Assembly (NCBI RefSeq): GCF_003026285.1
Contig: NZ_PYOD01000002.1
Coordinates: 310,001 to 374,000, forward strand
Length of the DNA stretch: 64,000 nucleotides
Reading direction: 5' to 3'
From: Photobacterium profundum
GTDB taxonomy: Bacteria > Pseudomonadota > Gammaproteobacteria > Enterobacterales > Vibrionaceae
Part shown: positions 19,501 through 27,671 of the stretch, in pieces
Position numbering within the stretch: the first letter of the stretch is position 1
Layout of the letters: every line of letters begins with the position of its first letter
Made by a program: the position numbers and the translations under genes
Notes under the pieces: generated by a model
Databases searched by the model: none
What the model saw: only the letters and a program-made list of their open reading frames with translations
What the model was told of the DNA's origin: nothing

Positions 19501-19781
19501 TAGTCTTCTTTTAATTCTTTGGGGGGATTCGCCATCGCATTGACGACACTAGCTTCTAATAGGCCACCCGACAAAGCTTGCATGGTTTCAGTGTGTGGTT
19601 GCCAGCCAAACGTGGCTTCAAAAACAGGATCGCCTAGAAACGCACCGTCTTTACCCGGTGCTTTTGAAAATGCTTGCCATAAAAACTCGCGTAGTGGCTT
19701 AGAACGAAGACCAAACTGACCTAATGTTGCGCGTGCTGCACGTTTAGTCAGTTGATCAATAATCGATTCAAAATATTCCAT
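13584..19781 (-). CDS. druE: Druantia helicase DruE, giant DEAD/DEAH + DUF1998 protein
   Basis: A 2065-residue superfamily 2 helicase, the hallmark protein of Druantia anti-phage systems. Walker A (SSGTGSGKTE, K131), DEAH box (VLDEAHTY, 255-258), motif III (ATSATIGG, about 290) and motif VI (QRAGRAGRRG, about 1107) are all visible. A cysteine cluster (CSNSSC and CGCGS...CNGCG, about 437-482) splits the helicase core. A DUF1998 region (YDSSAGGAG near 1640, then CNCDKACHRC near 1675) follows. The last 350 residues include a segment like a phospholipase D fold without clear HKD motifs. The gene starts 17 bases after druH and is ended by a strong terminator, so druH-druE form a unit of the Druantia type III kind. 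Confidence 0.88.
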   Translation of the reverse strand: MEYFESIIDQLTKRAARATLGQFGLRSKPLREFLWQAFSKAPGKDGAFLGDPVFEATFGWQPHTETMQALSGGLLEASVVNAMANPPKELKEDYQFESHWFPYAHQYEAWQHLSQNEPRSVIVSSGTGSGKTECFLVPIFNDIAKRKSKAEGVEALFLYPLNALINSQRDRLAAWTHELGSDVKFCLYNGETKENMPVAKQRSQPNQQLSRKALRDDPAQILVTNATMLEYMLVRQKDEPILAKSKGKLRWIVLDEAHTYIGSQAAELSLLLRRVMHGFDVTPDQVRFVATSATIGGKDSDDDLKAFLADVAGVDITQVYLVKGHREITQLAEFSTPHAMDIKQVRAIEDAEVRYRVLESIMPLRVLRQQLSSDDNRLSLAQICKLLSATEVPMAEKLALQWLDVCASTVGAEGQAFIPFRLHLFHRVSSGLWACSNSSCKAKSGTALDTIDWRFGMVYMSRREQCGCGSPVFEMTSCNGCGTSLLLADESVEKESGNSVLSLTKPDSSIDDFTLDIEIDDAESFDDSEPDDSESHSRICIMSEQSHDETGEYWLNNDGVLKPSSYKGAFNVHRVEGYSKSDGSGVALRCPCCQHTKIQNYDFYRHFRNGAPFMLSTVIPTLLEFCQDGKKEQLKGPWHGRRMITFTDSRQGTARFAAKSQQDAERQFLRAALFHLVADRTLKSGTLTPEQEKDLKKYKSRLAMFIEDGDDDMVEIIEEKITSLCGGAGDVTIPWSDVEHELAKEKELQYWIKDSYQRFDDTMNMVKDPILLSRLLLLREFNSRPKRQNTLETLGLIRMEYPAIKDKGNTAPAEWVSLFDDTAAGQAAWVNFLTLCLNFHVRANKAISLTEEQQRWIGAKFSAGLIIAPDSESQFRNIQSWPQVRKGAVQPRLVRLLVAAFNLDIAEKEDKTQINIILQDAWKVLQRYVLSASGDGYRLELEHQASFSLIDKKWQCPHTQKIIDTPLEQITPYLNVKGQRDEQRCRLLEAPAYPYPYGRRIEDGSVVTLNEARDWQEQPEIANLRKENAWSDISDRIVERTPYFRVAEHSAQLPASLLRDYEDKFKKGAINVLSCSTTMEMGVDIGGISVVAMNNAPPNPANYLQRAGRAGRRGETKSVALTLCKSTPHGEHIFGQTRWAFDTPIHVPNVSLSSEYIVKRHINALLLSVFLRQKNISENSLRLSCGNFFISAHENCASQAELFTNWCCTEALTIMSDGLETLLRRTVLQASTKAHLVQDAAKQMNVILQSWLKEHQLLCEQSEAVKADSNRLSTAQAAVETQIQRLEGEYLLSELARKGFLPGYGFPTDVVSLNNDNAETINRRKGLIKAAKEAKSAKNEKLEHRIDNLYSARDYPSRDLSVAIRDYAPGSEVVLDGRVYQSGGVILNWHSPASADQVNEIQSLMWAWRCQHCGASGTDRNMPSECRCCDASLKSDSYHRFIEPGSFAVDIRNKPHNDISRLVHVPFQDPWVTVEQANWEEISVNPSALFRSSHDGHVYYHSAGLSNSGYALCLECGRMEPMPDADGVTPHQVLDNHTRLRGGKGEIERESEHFCGGNERDFAIKGPIKLGHSTRTDVFELLLFNGDGTVLNNRTVARSISVLLRNELAEKLGINSDEIGCTTKPVNYKDHEAQAIVLYDSSAGGAGFAIKAPEFIVELLQRAKKKAIECNCDKACHRCLVDYSTQHALDLLNRWKVIEFLDNDFFARLSLPSEFMLFDHANRRELRPLVTALEQSLARLKSPELCIYLDSEALGDLGEWPLIDVLYSWAREGRVKVVLISRDSELSTSEQISLSWLSNHPNIELLQRTTPLKSDMTLCAEIYSGELAHCWGFLNEYDSQLITGCSAVPELKAIELNVTKHHEKIGTVQVHNELNGTVKAFGALFWTKVLQASDLLLSKMQTNKIVEVEYCDRYLAAPLPFSLCLSTVGALLGHYNGCKAKIITGRLHTSLYAPETVQDNWYCEEDREQLVESCINKTQLDITFETAPKFSLPHARTMNLTFDDGAIVTIWLDQGFGYWWVDKYDSENRFPSNLSIQQQAEHIIQGKWQLRGGQWPTAVFFSIDD

Positions 19782-19798
19782 TCTCTTTTTCCTAGGCG

Positions 19799-22700
19799 TT
19801 AAATTTGGACTAAACCAATGATCATTTTTTGGGTTAATGCAAAGCTGTCATCAAAATACTCTGGATCAAATCGGCGGTATTCACGCATCGCATGCACCAC
19901 TTCAGGCGTCATGGTTAATCCTGCTTGGCCGCTGGTTGCCAGTGCCAATAACATCGGTGCATTCATCACATTATTCTTAAACCCATGTTTACTGGTTAAG
20001 CACAGCTGAGCAAATTGAGGGTTTATTTTACTAATAACTGATTTCATTACCCCATCGGCGAAAATAGTTGGCCATGGTGAATCAACCTGACGTTGAGACA
20101 AGGTGTTTCGACAATCATAAACATGCTGCATGTAAGCAGGTGGAACCAATGCTGGCTTCTGTTCAACCAAACCAATTTTAAATTGCATCATGGCAGATAA
20201 CGGCGCAAGACCAGGAAAATAAGACACAAGTTCTGATAGCTTCTTCTGTATCCGATTTTGAGCAACATCTTCCATATCCTCACCTAAACGGTTTAGCAGG
20301 TTGTCATAGAAAGCGTTAATCACCTTGGCAGCTGTTGCCACTTTTAGTGAATACCAAAGCAGCGGGAACTGTTTATCCATTTGCCAAACTTGGTCGATTT
20401 CTTTTTTGCTGGCGTTTAGCAATAAAGCCAGCATAAATTCAGGCTGCCGTGCCACACCACGCCATAAATCAAAGGTCGTTAACGGCACATGATCGAACGA
20501 TAGCAATGTACGCACATACTTCCATTCTGGACGGGTAAAGTCATACGCCATTTCCTTTGCAGCCTGACTGAATGCGTCTAGTCGTTCTGCTCGGCGCCCA
20601 ATGCCTGCAGCGGCTTCAAAACCGTTACGTGCCTTGGGTAATAGCTCTAAGTCTTTACTCCACATTAGCGATCGAATTCCCAGCTGTGGGTTATCGCAAT
20701 ACACCAACCATGCACCAGCCTCTACTTCATCATCGGGGAATACCCATACACGCTCTGTATCTTCTAAACCCGTCGCTGGTACCAATTGCAACGGCGTTTG
20801 ATCTGGTCGCTCTAAAGGCACGGTATATAAATTAATAGACGAGCTCATACCTTCGCCAACAAGCTCAACACAGCTTCGTTCACGGTCAGGTTGGAGTGAG
20901 TGAACATACGCAGATAAGAAGCAGGTAAACACTGCTTGCCCGTGGTTAACCACCGATACTTTCACTTTTGCATCCAAACTTGATGACAATGCAAAGAGTG
21001 CTTGAATATCAGATCGGAAGGTTGATAATGATAAACCAGTAGATAACACGTCAATTGAAGGTAATACCGTACTGAAAAAAGCACCTCGACTAAACGGACC
21101 ACGCACATCATATGCATTTAATGAAAATTGCAGCTCAATTTCGCCTTCAAGGCCATAGCCATACAGTTCATAACGATTAATCTTATCGAACAACAATTCA
21201 CTATGGCTATCAACAGGCTGTTGTTCACCATCTAACAAACAGACGCCCTTGCTTGGAAAAGGTACGGTTACCGATACTGCTTTGGGTTTTTCTTGCCACC
21301 ATAACTCCAATTCAACTAAAGCCGGTGGCTGTTCTTGAGCACTGAATAAATCAATGGTGACTGAGTGCGGAGTTTGCGTTATTTGAAAATCTAATTGCCC
21401 AGCGTTAGGTTGAGTCAATGCCACCATAGGAGGACGCGAAGAAGAGATAACAATTTGACCACGATTAATCTGACGACCAGGTAAGAATTCAATCGTCATG
21501 TCTTGCGGTAAACTTGCCAATCTAAAACGCTTTTTTGCCTTCCCCCCATCAATGAAAGCCACTTCACTTTGACCTAATGGTAAGGTATCAAACGGCAGCC
21601 ATTGTTGTTTTGATGCATGATGCCAACGTAGCTTATCTGCTGAAATATCGTGGTGTGCACCTTGAGCCGATAAGGCCAATAAACTTGGCTTGCCGATAAA
21701 ACATTTGTTCGGCAGTGTTTGGTAAGATAATTCTGCACCTTGCCAAACAAACTCGGTGTTTAACTTACTGTTCTCTCCCAATTCAACAACCGCATCACCA
21801 AATTGGTAAGCACCCGAATCACTAAGCTGATACAGAGTGCGAGCGAAAGGTTGTTCTGTCACACCAAATAAGCACTCGCAACTCAAGAAAGAAGGTAATG
21901 TATTTTCTGGCGATAGCGCAATCAACGCTTTCGTCGACTCACAACTTACATCACCCGATCCTGCTAACACCCACTCACCTTCATGCTCAGTAAATACCCA
22001 CGGTTCTTCAGTATCTAAGCCACTCCCTCCTAATAAAGGGGCGTACCATGTTTGGTCATTGTCGCCACGCGCCATTAACTGAATTTCACAATCAAACCAA
22101 TCTTCAGGTAAATCACTGTCCATCACATCTAGTAAGTAACGTTCAGGGTTATTTTTAGGACGAAAAGCCTTTGCTAATAACAGCGGTTTTTTACCCATAG
22201 CAAATAGACTGAAGCGTTCTGGTAACACCTGCATACCAAAAAGCTGTTGAATATATTGAGCGTTAACCCGAGAACGTAACGTAAGCGAAAGCTGACATTT
22301 CCATTTTGCATCGGCTTGACTAGGTTCATCCACCACGTAAGCATGTTGGTTATAGGTTTGTGTTAAACGTCGAACTAGACGAATAGTGCTAGGCAGGCGA
22401 CGTTGAACGGCAATGGCTTGACCTAATGCACTATTGATCAAGCCTTTCGCAATATCATGATCAATATTTAACGGCAGTTTCTCGGGCCAGTTTGGTGCGA
22501 CAGCATCTAGAAAGCGTAATGGATCGTGCTGTTCATCTAGCCCATATTGGTCAGTCAGCTGATAGATAGCTTCTGCAATTTTACCCACCACAGAGTAAAC
22601 GGCTTCAGTACGAAACGAAGCGGCGATACAATGATCGTGTGCCTCTGCAATCGCGGCGGCATTAGGCTTAGATAATGTAAACTTGCCAAAATCTTTGATG

Positions 22701-23173
22701 ACTTGCTCGAAATAGTTGGAGAGCTTACTGTTTGGATCGGTGATTAACTGTAAAGGTAAACCACCCTCAACAGCTACAGAGCCTAAAAACATCCGACCTT
22801 GGCCATTACTCAGTATCGGCCTGCGCCAAAAACGAAAACCTGCCGCAATCAATTTATTACGTTGACCTGCCGTTATATCTGAATCACTAACATTCAGTGA
22901 ACGAAAAATCGGTTCCCAGCTCCAATGGCCGCCATTGAACTGCTTTCTCCACCACTCGGCAGCATACATTACAAATGCCCCTGCCCACTCAGAACTCATT
23001 GCCGATGGCACATAACATTCAATATTTTGACTTCGTAAACTATCAAGCAATGATGTTTGCAAAGTTAAGTATTCACCATCAGTTAGTTTGTAACTATAAA
23101 GTGGCGCACCACTAACATGGTCTAACTCACGAGAAGACAAAATATCAGCGATGCAATGTCTGAATGTATTCAT
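19799..23173 (-). CDS. druH: Druantia type III protein DruH
   Basis: A 1124-residue protein with no recognisable catalytic motif, directly upstream of the giant DruE helicase. In Druantia type III a protein of about this size, DruH, is the only partner of DruE, and this pairing and order are the main basis of the call. The sequence is rich in beta-type segments in the middle third and helical toward the C-terminus. No signal peptide or membrane helix is seen, so it is cytoplasmic. Its molecular role in the family is not established. Confidence 0.75.
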   Translation of the reverse strand: MNTFRHCIADILSSRELDHVSGAPLYSYKLTDGEYLTLQTSLLDSLRSQNIECYVPSAMSSEWAGAFVMYAAEWWRKQFNGGHWSWEPIFRSLNVSDSDITAGQRNKLIAAGFRFWRRPILSNGQGRMFLGSVAVEGGLPLQLITDPNSKLSNYFEQVIKDFGKFTLSKPNAAAIAEAHDHCIAASFRTEAVYSVVGKIAEAIYQLTDQYGLDEQHDPLRFLDAVAPNWPEKLPLNIDHDIAKGLINSALGQAIAVQRRLPSTIRLVRRLTQTYNQHAYVVDEPSQADAKWKCQLSLTLRSRVNAQYIQQLFGMQVLPERFSLFAMGKKPLLLAKAFRPKNNPERYLLDVMDSDLPEDWFDCEIQLMARGDNDQTWYAPLLGGSGLDTEEPWVFTEHEGEWVLAGSGDVSCESTKALIALSPENTLPSFLSCECLFGVTEQPFARTLYQLSDSGAYQFGDAVVELGENSKLNTEFVWQGAELSYQTLPNKCFIGKPSLLALSAQGAHHDISADKLRWHHASKQQWLPFDTLPLGQSEVAFIDGGKAKKRFRLASLPQDMTIEFLPGRQINRGQIVISSSRPPMVALTQPNAGQLDFQITQTPHSVTIDLFSAQEQPPALVELELWWQEKPKAVSVTVPFPSKGVCLLDGEQQPVDSHSELLFDKINRYELYGYGLEGEIELQFSLNAYDVRGPFSRGAFFSTVLPSIDVLSTGLSLSTFRSDIQALFALSSSLDAKVKVSVVNHGQAVFTCFLSAYVHSLQPDRERSCVELVGEGMSSSINLYTVPLERPDQTPLQLVPATGLEDTERVWVFPDDEVEAGAWLVYCDNPQLGIRSLMWSKDLELLPKARNGFEAAAGIGRRAERLDAFSQAAKEMAYDFTRPEWKYVRTLLSFDHVPLTTFDLWRGVARQPEFMLALLLNASKKEIDQVWQMDKQFPLLWYSLKVATAAKVINAFYDNLLNRLGEDMEDVAQNRIQKKLSELVSYFPGLAPLSAMMQFKIGLVEQKPALVPPAYMQHVYDCRNTLSQRQVDSPWPTIFADGVMKSVISKINPQFAQLCLTSKHGFKNNVMNAPMLLALATSGQAGLTMTPEVVHAMREYRRFDPEYFDDSFALTQKMIIGLVQI

Positions 23174-23244
23174 TGTTGTCCTTATAACAAACGGTGGTAG
23201 AGAAGTGAAAAAAGCACTCCAGCTCTATGCGTTGAATCTAAGTA

Positions 23245-23580
23245 CTACGGCTTCAAGTAATCAATCAAGCACTCAATATCATTTTGAGTCGTGATTTTGA
23301 GTTTTAGTACGGTTTCGCCCCGTTGCAAGCCCGGAGTGGTATAGGTATTACTGTGGCGACCTTTGTCATGCGGGTACACTGTGTGGGCAATGTCGGGCAT
23401 CTCGATACTGCCGAATGGGTATGGCAGCCATACATTAGCAAATGCGCCGCTATCCGGTTTATCGATTTCTACCACAAAGCCAAAATGATTCGTAATATGC
23501 CAAGCCTGTACTTTTTTGGTTGTACGGGCTGGTTCGCCGAATTCTTCATACAGGCGATCGATTAATGTATTTTTTATCAT
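23245..23580 (-). CDS. Small protein of unknown function between mcrC and druH
   Basis: A 111-residue protein I do not recognise. It is a compact mixed alpha/beta sequence with aromatic-rich stretches (VQAWHITNHFGFVVEIDKP, NVWLPYPFGSIEMP) and a C-terminal IECLIDYLKP. It lies 117 bases after mcrC and 71 before druH, in the same direction as both, so it could be an accessory to either or a separate small defence factor. No signal peptide or membrane segment is present. Confidence 0.6.
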   Translation of the reverse strand: MIKNTLIDRLYEEFGEPARTTKKVQAWHITNHFGFVVEIDKPDSGAFANVWLPYPFGSIEMPDIAHTVYPHDKGRHSNTYTTPGLQRGETVLKLKITTQNDIECLIDYLKP

Positions 23581-23697
23581 GATGCTTTCACTGTTATTTC
23601 AACTTATAGGTAGCTTATCGCAATCCTTGCCTTGCGTGGTTTTCATAAGCTTACTATCAAGGTAGCTATCTACTTCATGTTTAAGCACACGAGTTTT

Positions 23698-25065
23698 TTA
23701 TACTCGAGGTTTTTGTATATAAGGCTTTTTCAAATGAGTCGGCCATATCAAACGGCTATTACTATCCAGCTCTAAAACGAAAGGCACCACCCACAAACGC
23801 AAGGTGTCACTAAAGTCGAAGCTATGCTCAAGTGGTTCTTCAAAGTGCGAGTGTACGGGGTAAATAAGGAAAACATCCCCTTTGCCCTGCAAGTATTTAT
23901 GCCCATACGCGAACATCTGATAAAAGTCAGATTGAGATAAATCATACTTATCACTCGAAGAAGACTTACCTGCGTTAATCAGCTTCCACTTAGTATCTAA
24001 TACCGCACAGCGCCTATTCATTGATTCAGCGGTTGATTCTGAGCTTGATTCTGAGCTTGATTCAATCACCAGATCAGGCTTTAACCTGAAGTAATCACTC
24101 TTATTATGCGTTACCAGCACCTTCCCTGTCGCTTGCTTGCAAAGCTGAAAGCCTTCAGGTAATTGCTGACTCAACACAGAAGCCACATAAGATTCAAACA
24201 CAGCTTCCATCGGAAACAACAGCGATTGAGCATTTGCGTTTCCTTTCATACTGAGTGGCGAAAAACCCTCTAAAATCAACCGCGACCATGCAAGTGGAGC
24301 ATGATAATAACTCATCCCTCTATCGAGCTTAATTTGAGCAAAATCTTGCTTTGGCACTCGACTGGCAGGAATACCATCAAACGCAAAATCTAATTCGCGA
24401 AGTAGACGTTGGTTTTGATGTCGTTTGGTATAACCTGCGACTTTTTTTAGCGCAGCACGAATCAACCTATTCGCTGGCCTGTCTTGCAGAAATTCATCGT
24501 ACTCAACAAAAAACTTATGTTTATTAATCGCGTTATGACGAATCTGCTTATCCACCAGCAGCTTACCTTTTTGATAAGCGAGGTTGTCTTGCTGTTGAAT
24601 GTAGTCACTTCTTAGCCCACGCTTTACTACCTGATTCACACTTTGCAGAAATTGTTCGATAAACACTTCTAACAACGGCATTTTCAGCGTTTCGACATTG
24701 GCTGTATTGGTTATAATATGACGAAAATGACCAAGATGCTTCAGCATCATCAATAAGAGCTTGCGTGAATGGGTAATTGCGCTTTCAGAACGGTCGGACG
24801 TTTTGGCAATTTTAGGCAATACTTCAATATGCTGACCATGTGGGGTAAAAATCACCCCGACATAGTTTTTTACTTGCAGTACTTTATGGCCGTGTTTAGC
24901 GCGCAACAGAAGAAACTGACTCACTTCAGCTTCTTCCTGACACAAACAACGTTGTTCCAAATATTGAAAGGCTTCAGTTGAAATCAGCGTGAAGCTATTT
25001 TCTTTTGCCGCTTTTTTATCACAACTTAGGTAACCATATTCAAAAACAATCGGATGCGTAGCCAT
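23698..25065 (-). CDS. mcrC: McrC, nuclease subunit of McrBC restriction system
   Basis: Partner of McrB in the GTP-driven endonuclease that cuts modified DNA. The 455-residue length and the early stretch FLLLRAKHGHKVLQVKNYVGVIFTPHG fit the McrC family. The PD-(D/E)xK nuclease site is likely the pair KPDLVIES (near residue 330) and VLDTKWKLI (about 350-358), with D and K as catalytic residues. An unusual feature is the serine/glutamate repeat SSSESSSESTAES between these two motifs. It starts two bases after the mcrB stop region, so the pair is co-translated. Confidence 0.88.
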   Translation of the reverse strand: MATHPIVFEYGYLSCDKKAAKENSFTLISTEAFQYLEQRCLCQEEAEVSQFLLLRAKHGHKVLQVKNYVGVIFTPHGQHIEVLPKIAKTSDRSESAITHSRKLLLMMLKHLGHFRHIITNTANVETLKMPLLEVFIEQFLQSVNQVVKRGLRSDYIQQQDNLAYQKGKLLVDKQIRHNAINKHKFFVEYDEFLQDRPANRLIRAALKKVAGYTKRHQNQRLLRELDFAFDGIPASRVPKQDFAQIKLDRGMSYYHAPLAWSRLILEGFSPLSMKGNANAQSLLFPMEAVFESYVASVLSQQLPEGFQLCKQATGKVLVTHNKSDYFRLKPDLVIESSSESSSESTAESMNRRCAVLDTKWKLINAGKSSSSDKYDLSQSDFYQMFAYGHKYLQGKGDVFLIYPVHSHFEEPLEHSFDFSDTLRLWVVPFVLELDSNSRLIWPTHLKKPYIQKPRV

Positions 25066-25067
25066 AG

Positions 25068-27608
25068 TTAAGCGCCTATTGTTTCTGTTACCTGTTGGCT
25101 TTCTACTACTTCTACAGACGTATTGTTATCTGTAGAAACTCTTGATTCAGTTTCGTTGGCTTGGTTTGGCGCATAAATACCTTTATAGGCCAGTGCATAG
25201 CTCCACACATCGGCTTCTTTACTTTTCAAGCTGTATTGCTTTTGTGCTTCGCCAAACTGCTCTAAGCCATGCTTGCTACCAAACAAAGCATTCAGCGCTT
25301 TTTGATCAAGTTGCTTTTCTGTCACGAACTGCAATGAGTCCAGCTTTTGGTTATCAGCCAGCACTAAACGAATTTTGTCCCAATCTTCAAAGAAATATTC
25401 TTCAAGTAACGGGATGATCTTGTTTTTAAATACCGATTGAAGTTCATCAAACGCCGCGTTTTCATCAACTTGATCGCGCTTTTCTTTTACGGTCATAAAG
25501 AAGGCATGGCCTAAGGTATGTTCACGGTCGTACAACACTTCAATACGTTGATTCAGTACAGTCAGTAATTTCTGTAGATCGATACCGTTCACTGATACAC
25601 CAGATAGTAATTCTGGCTTTGGCATCATTTCGACGAAATCAAAACGGCGGCGCAATGCCGTGTCCATCATAGCTAGCGAACGGTCAGCGGTATTCATGGT
25701 GCCGATGATGTGTAAGTTGTCTGGTACTGAGAAATTATCCCCTGTATGTGGCAATACCACATCTATTTGCTCTGTTGCCCCTTTGCGCTTTGATGGTTCT
25801 ATCAGAGTGATTAGTTCACCGAAAATCTTCGAAATGTTTCCTCGGTTAATCTCATCAATGACCAAAACAAAGTTCTTACGCTGTGTATGTACTTCCTCGG
25901 TACGGTTTGAATAGATCGCCAGATGTTTAATTAACGCTGAGTAGTATGGGTTTAAGCCACCTTTGATCTCACGTTCTCTATTGAATATTGCTTTCAATGT
26001 CTTAACACTCAGCGAATGAGTTGAATCACCTTTGTCTTTCTCAAATCGGATTGTATTGTTATCTACATCAGTCACCGTAAAGAAAGTACGGATAGTATTG
26101 ACTCTAATACCACTTTCAATTTGAGACAATTCAGCAATAAAATATGACCATAGTGAATCAAAATCACTGTCACCTTTTACTGTTTTTGTTTCTCGGTATT
26201 TATCAGCCTCTTCTGAAATGACTTTAAAAATGCCATCTTTTTCATAATAAGAGACTTGATCACCTTCTGTTTTCGCACTTAATCCCTCAACAAATTCTTC
26301 ATAACCGTAGCTTTGATGAAAGGTGACAAAGCGAATCCGATTAGCCATAACCAGTTCATCATATTTACCTTTCAACTCATTTCGATTTGCAAACGTAAAA
26401 TTAGGTTCAGCGGCTTTCACTGATGCTTCAATAGTATGATAGGTTTTACCCGTACCAGGAGGACCATATAAGATCTGGTTTAAGGGGGTAGCCACACTTT
26501 CAATATTCATTGTTGGTTCAACCTCATAACCAGTTTGAGCATCTTCACGGATTTGGTTTAATCGCCCATTTTTTAAATCTTCATATAAATGCCAAGTCGC
26601 CATATTAACGAACATAGGGTCATAATTATCAGGAAGGTGTGAACCAATAGCTTGCTTAAACTCTTGGTTCATATCGAACCAATTACCATCGAGAGACATC
26701 CCTAGGGCAAATCGTTCATTTAAGTAAGCGGCAACAGTTCTAAAACAATGTTCATCGATAGTCGATGTACATATAGTTGGTGCGATCGCAGCAAAAACGC
26801 GATTTAACAAAGCCCAATACATTTTGTTTAATAAACCATCCGCTTTGGCTTGCTTCATGGTTTGTTGGGCTTGACGATATGCCTCTGCGCTTGGGTTATT
26901 TCTAACATGCTCAGTGATTTCACGTAATACTGATTTTGCCGTTTCAAACTCTTTATGAGAGGGCGCGCCTTGGCGTAAGCTTGATACCGAATTATCACGC
27001 TGATACCAAAGTAGATTTAATGTATCGTCGGAAATAGCCGAATCATCAGTTATTTGATTGAATGTTTTTTGATATCCAATATACCAACTAGATGTAGGGT
27101 AAGACTTTCTCTGTACATATTCATCGAACAATTCAACTAGCGTATCACCCGTTAAGCGTTGATAAGCGAGTGTTAAATCTAGTTTCAGCAAAAAGTTGAT
27201 CAGATCATCTTTGTCAGAAAAGTCAGCAATGCAATAACCCACTTTTTTAGAACCCGGCTTCACCTTATCTTCTCGGCAATAAACCGAATCATCACCCTCA
27301 AAGACGAACTCGATAAAATCAGGCTCTAAAGCAGCAGGATTAACAAAACGCTGAGATAAGTATTTATTCACCTCCTGACGTCTTGAATTATCTTTGGCAG
27401 GAAACGTCATTTGCACATGTTGCTGAAGGGCTTTTCGCTCAACGATATCAACGCCTGACGCATGCTTCATTACATGCCCCTGCTGTATCAGCTCGGCCAG
27501 TGCTTTAAATACTGCGATGGCATAGAAGCTGGGCTTATTGATTTCTTTGCTACTTAAGCAAGTCTCAACATAATGCTTATATTCAGTATATTTTTGCTGT
27601 AAATCCAT
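25068..27608 (-). CDS. mcrB: McrB, GTPase subunit of McrBC restriction system
   Basis: An 846-residue AAA+ protein. The motor core has Walker A ILYGPPGTGKTYHTIE (about residue 382), the McrB-type Walker B/GTP region VLVIDEINRGNISKIFGEL (about 586) and IGTMNTADRSLAMMDTALRRRFDF (about 640), which is the McrB signature. The first 350 residues are the DNA-recognition part. They do not obviously resemble the E. coli K-12 DUF3578 domain, so the modified base or site recognised may differ. It lies 63 bases after hsdS in the same direction and is tightly followed by mcrC. Confidence 0.9.
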   Translation of the reverse strand: MDLQQKYTEYKHYVETCLSSKEINKPSFYAIAVFKALAELIQQGHVMKHASGVDIVERKALQQHVQMTFPAKDNSRRQEVNKYLSQRFVNPAALEPDFIEFVFEGDDSVYCREDKVKPGSKKVGYCIADFSDKDDLINFLLKLDLTLAYQRLTGDTLVELFDEYVQRKSYPTSSWYIGYQKTFNQITDDSAISDDTLNLLWYQRDNSVSSLRQGAPSHKEFETAKSVLREITEHVRNNPSAEAYRQAQQTMKQAKADGLLNKMYWALLNRVFAAIAPTICTSTIDEHCFRTVAAYLNERFALGMSLDGNWFDMNQEFKQAIGSHLPDNYDPMFVNMATWHLYEDLKNGRLNQIREDAQTGYEVEPTMNIESVATPLNQILYGPPGTGKTYHTIEASVKAAEPNFTFANRNELKGKYDELVMANRIRFVTFHQSYGYEEFVEGLSAKTEGDQVSYYEKDGIFKVISEEADKYRETKTVKGDSDFDSLWSYFIAELSQIESGIRVNTIRTFFTVTDVDNNTIRFEKDKGDSTHSLSVKTLKAIFNREREIKGGLNPYYSALIKHLAIYSNRTEEVHTQRKNFVLVIDEINRGNISKIFGELITLIEPSKRKGATEQIDVVLPHTGDNFSVPDNLHIIGTMNTADRSLAMMDTALRRRFDFVEMMPKPELLSGVSVNGIDLQKLLTVLNQRIEVLYDREHTLGHAFFMTVKEKRDQVDENAAFDELQSVFKNKIIPLLEEYFFEDWDKIRLVLADNQKLDSLQFVTEKQLDQKALNALFGSKHGLEQFGEAQKQYSLKSKEADVWSYALAYKGIYAPNQANETESRVSTDNNTSVEVVESQQVTETIGA

Positions 27609-27671
27609 TTTATAACCTATAAAAAAGCACGCCCCCTATAGTAGGTAAGACGTGCTGAATGTTTGTAATAT

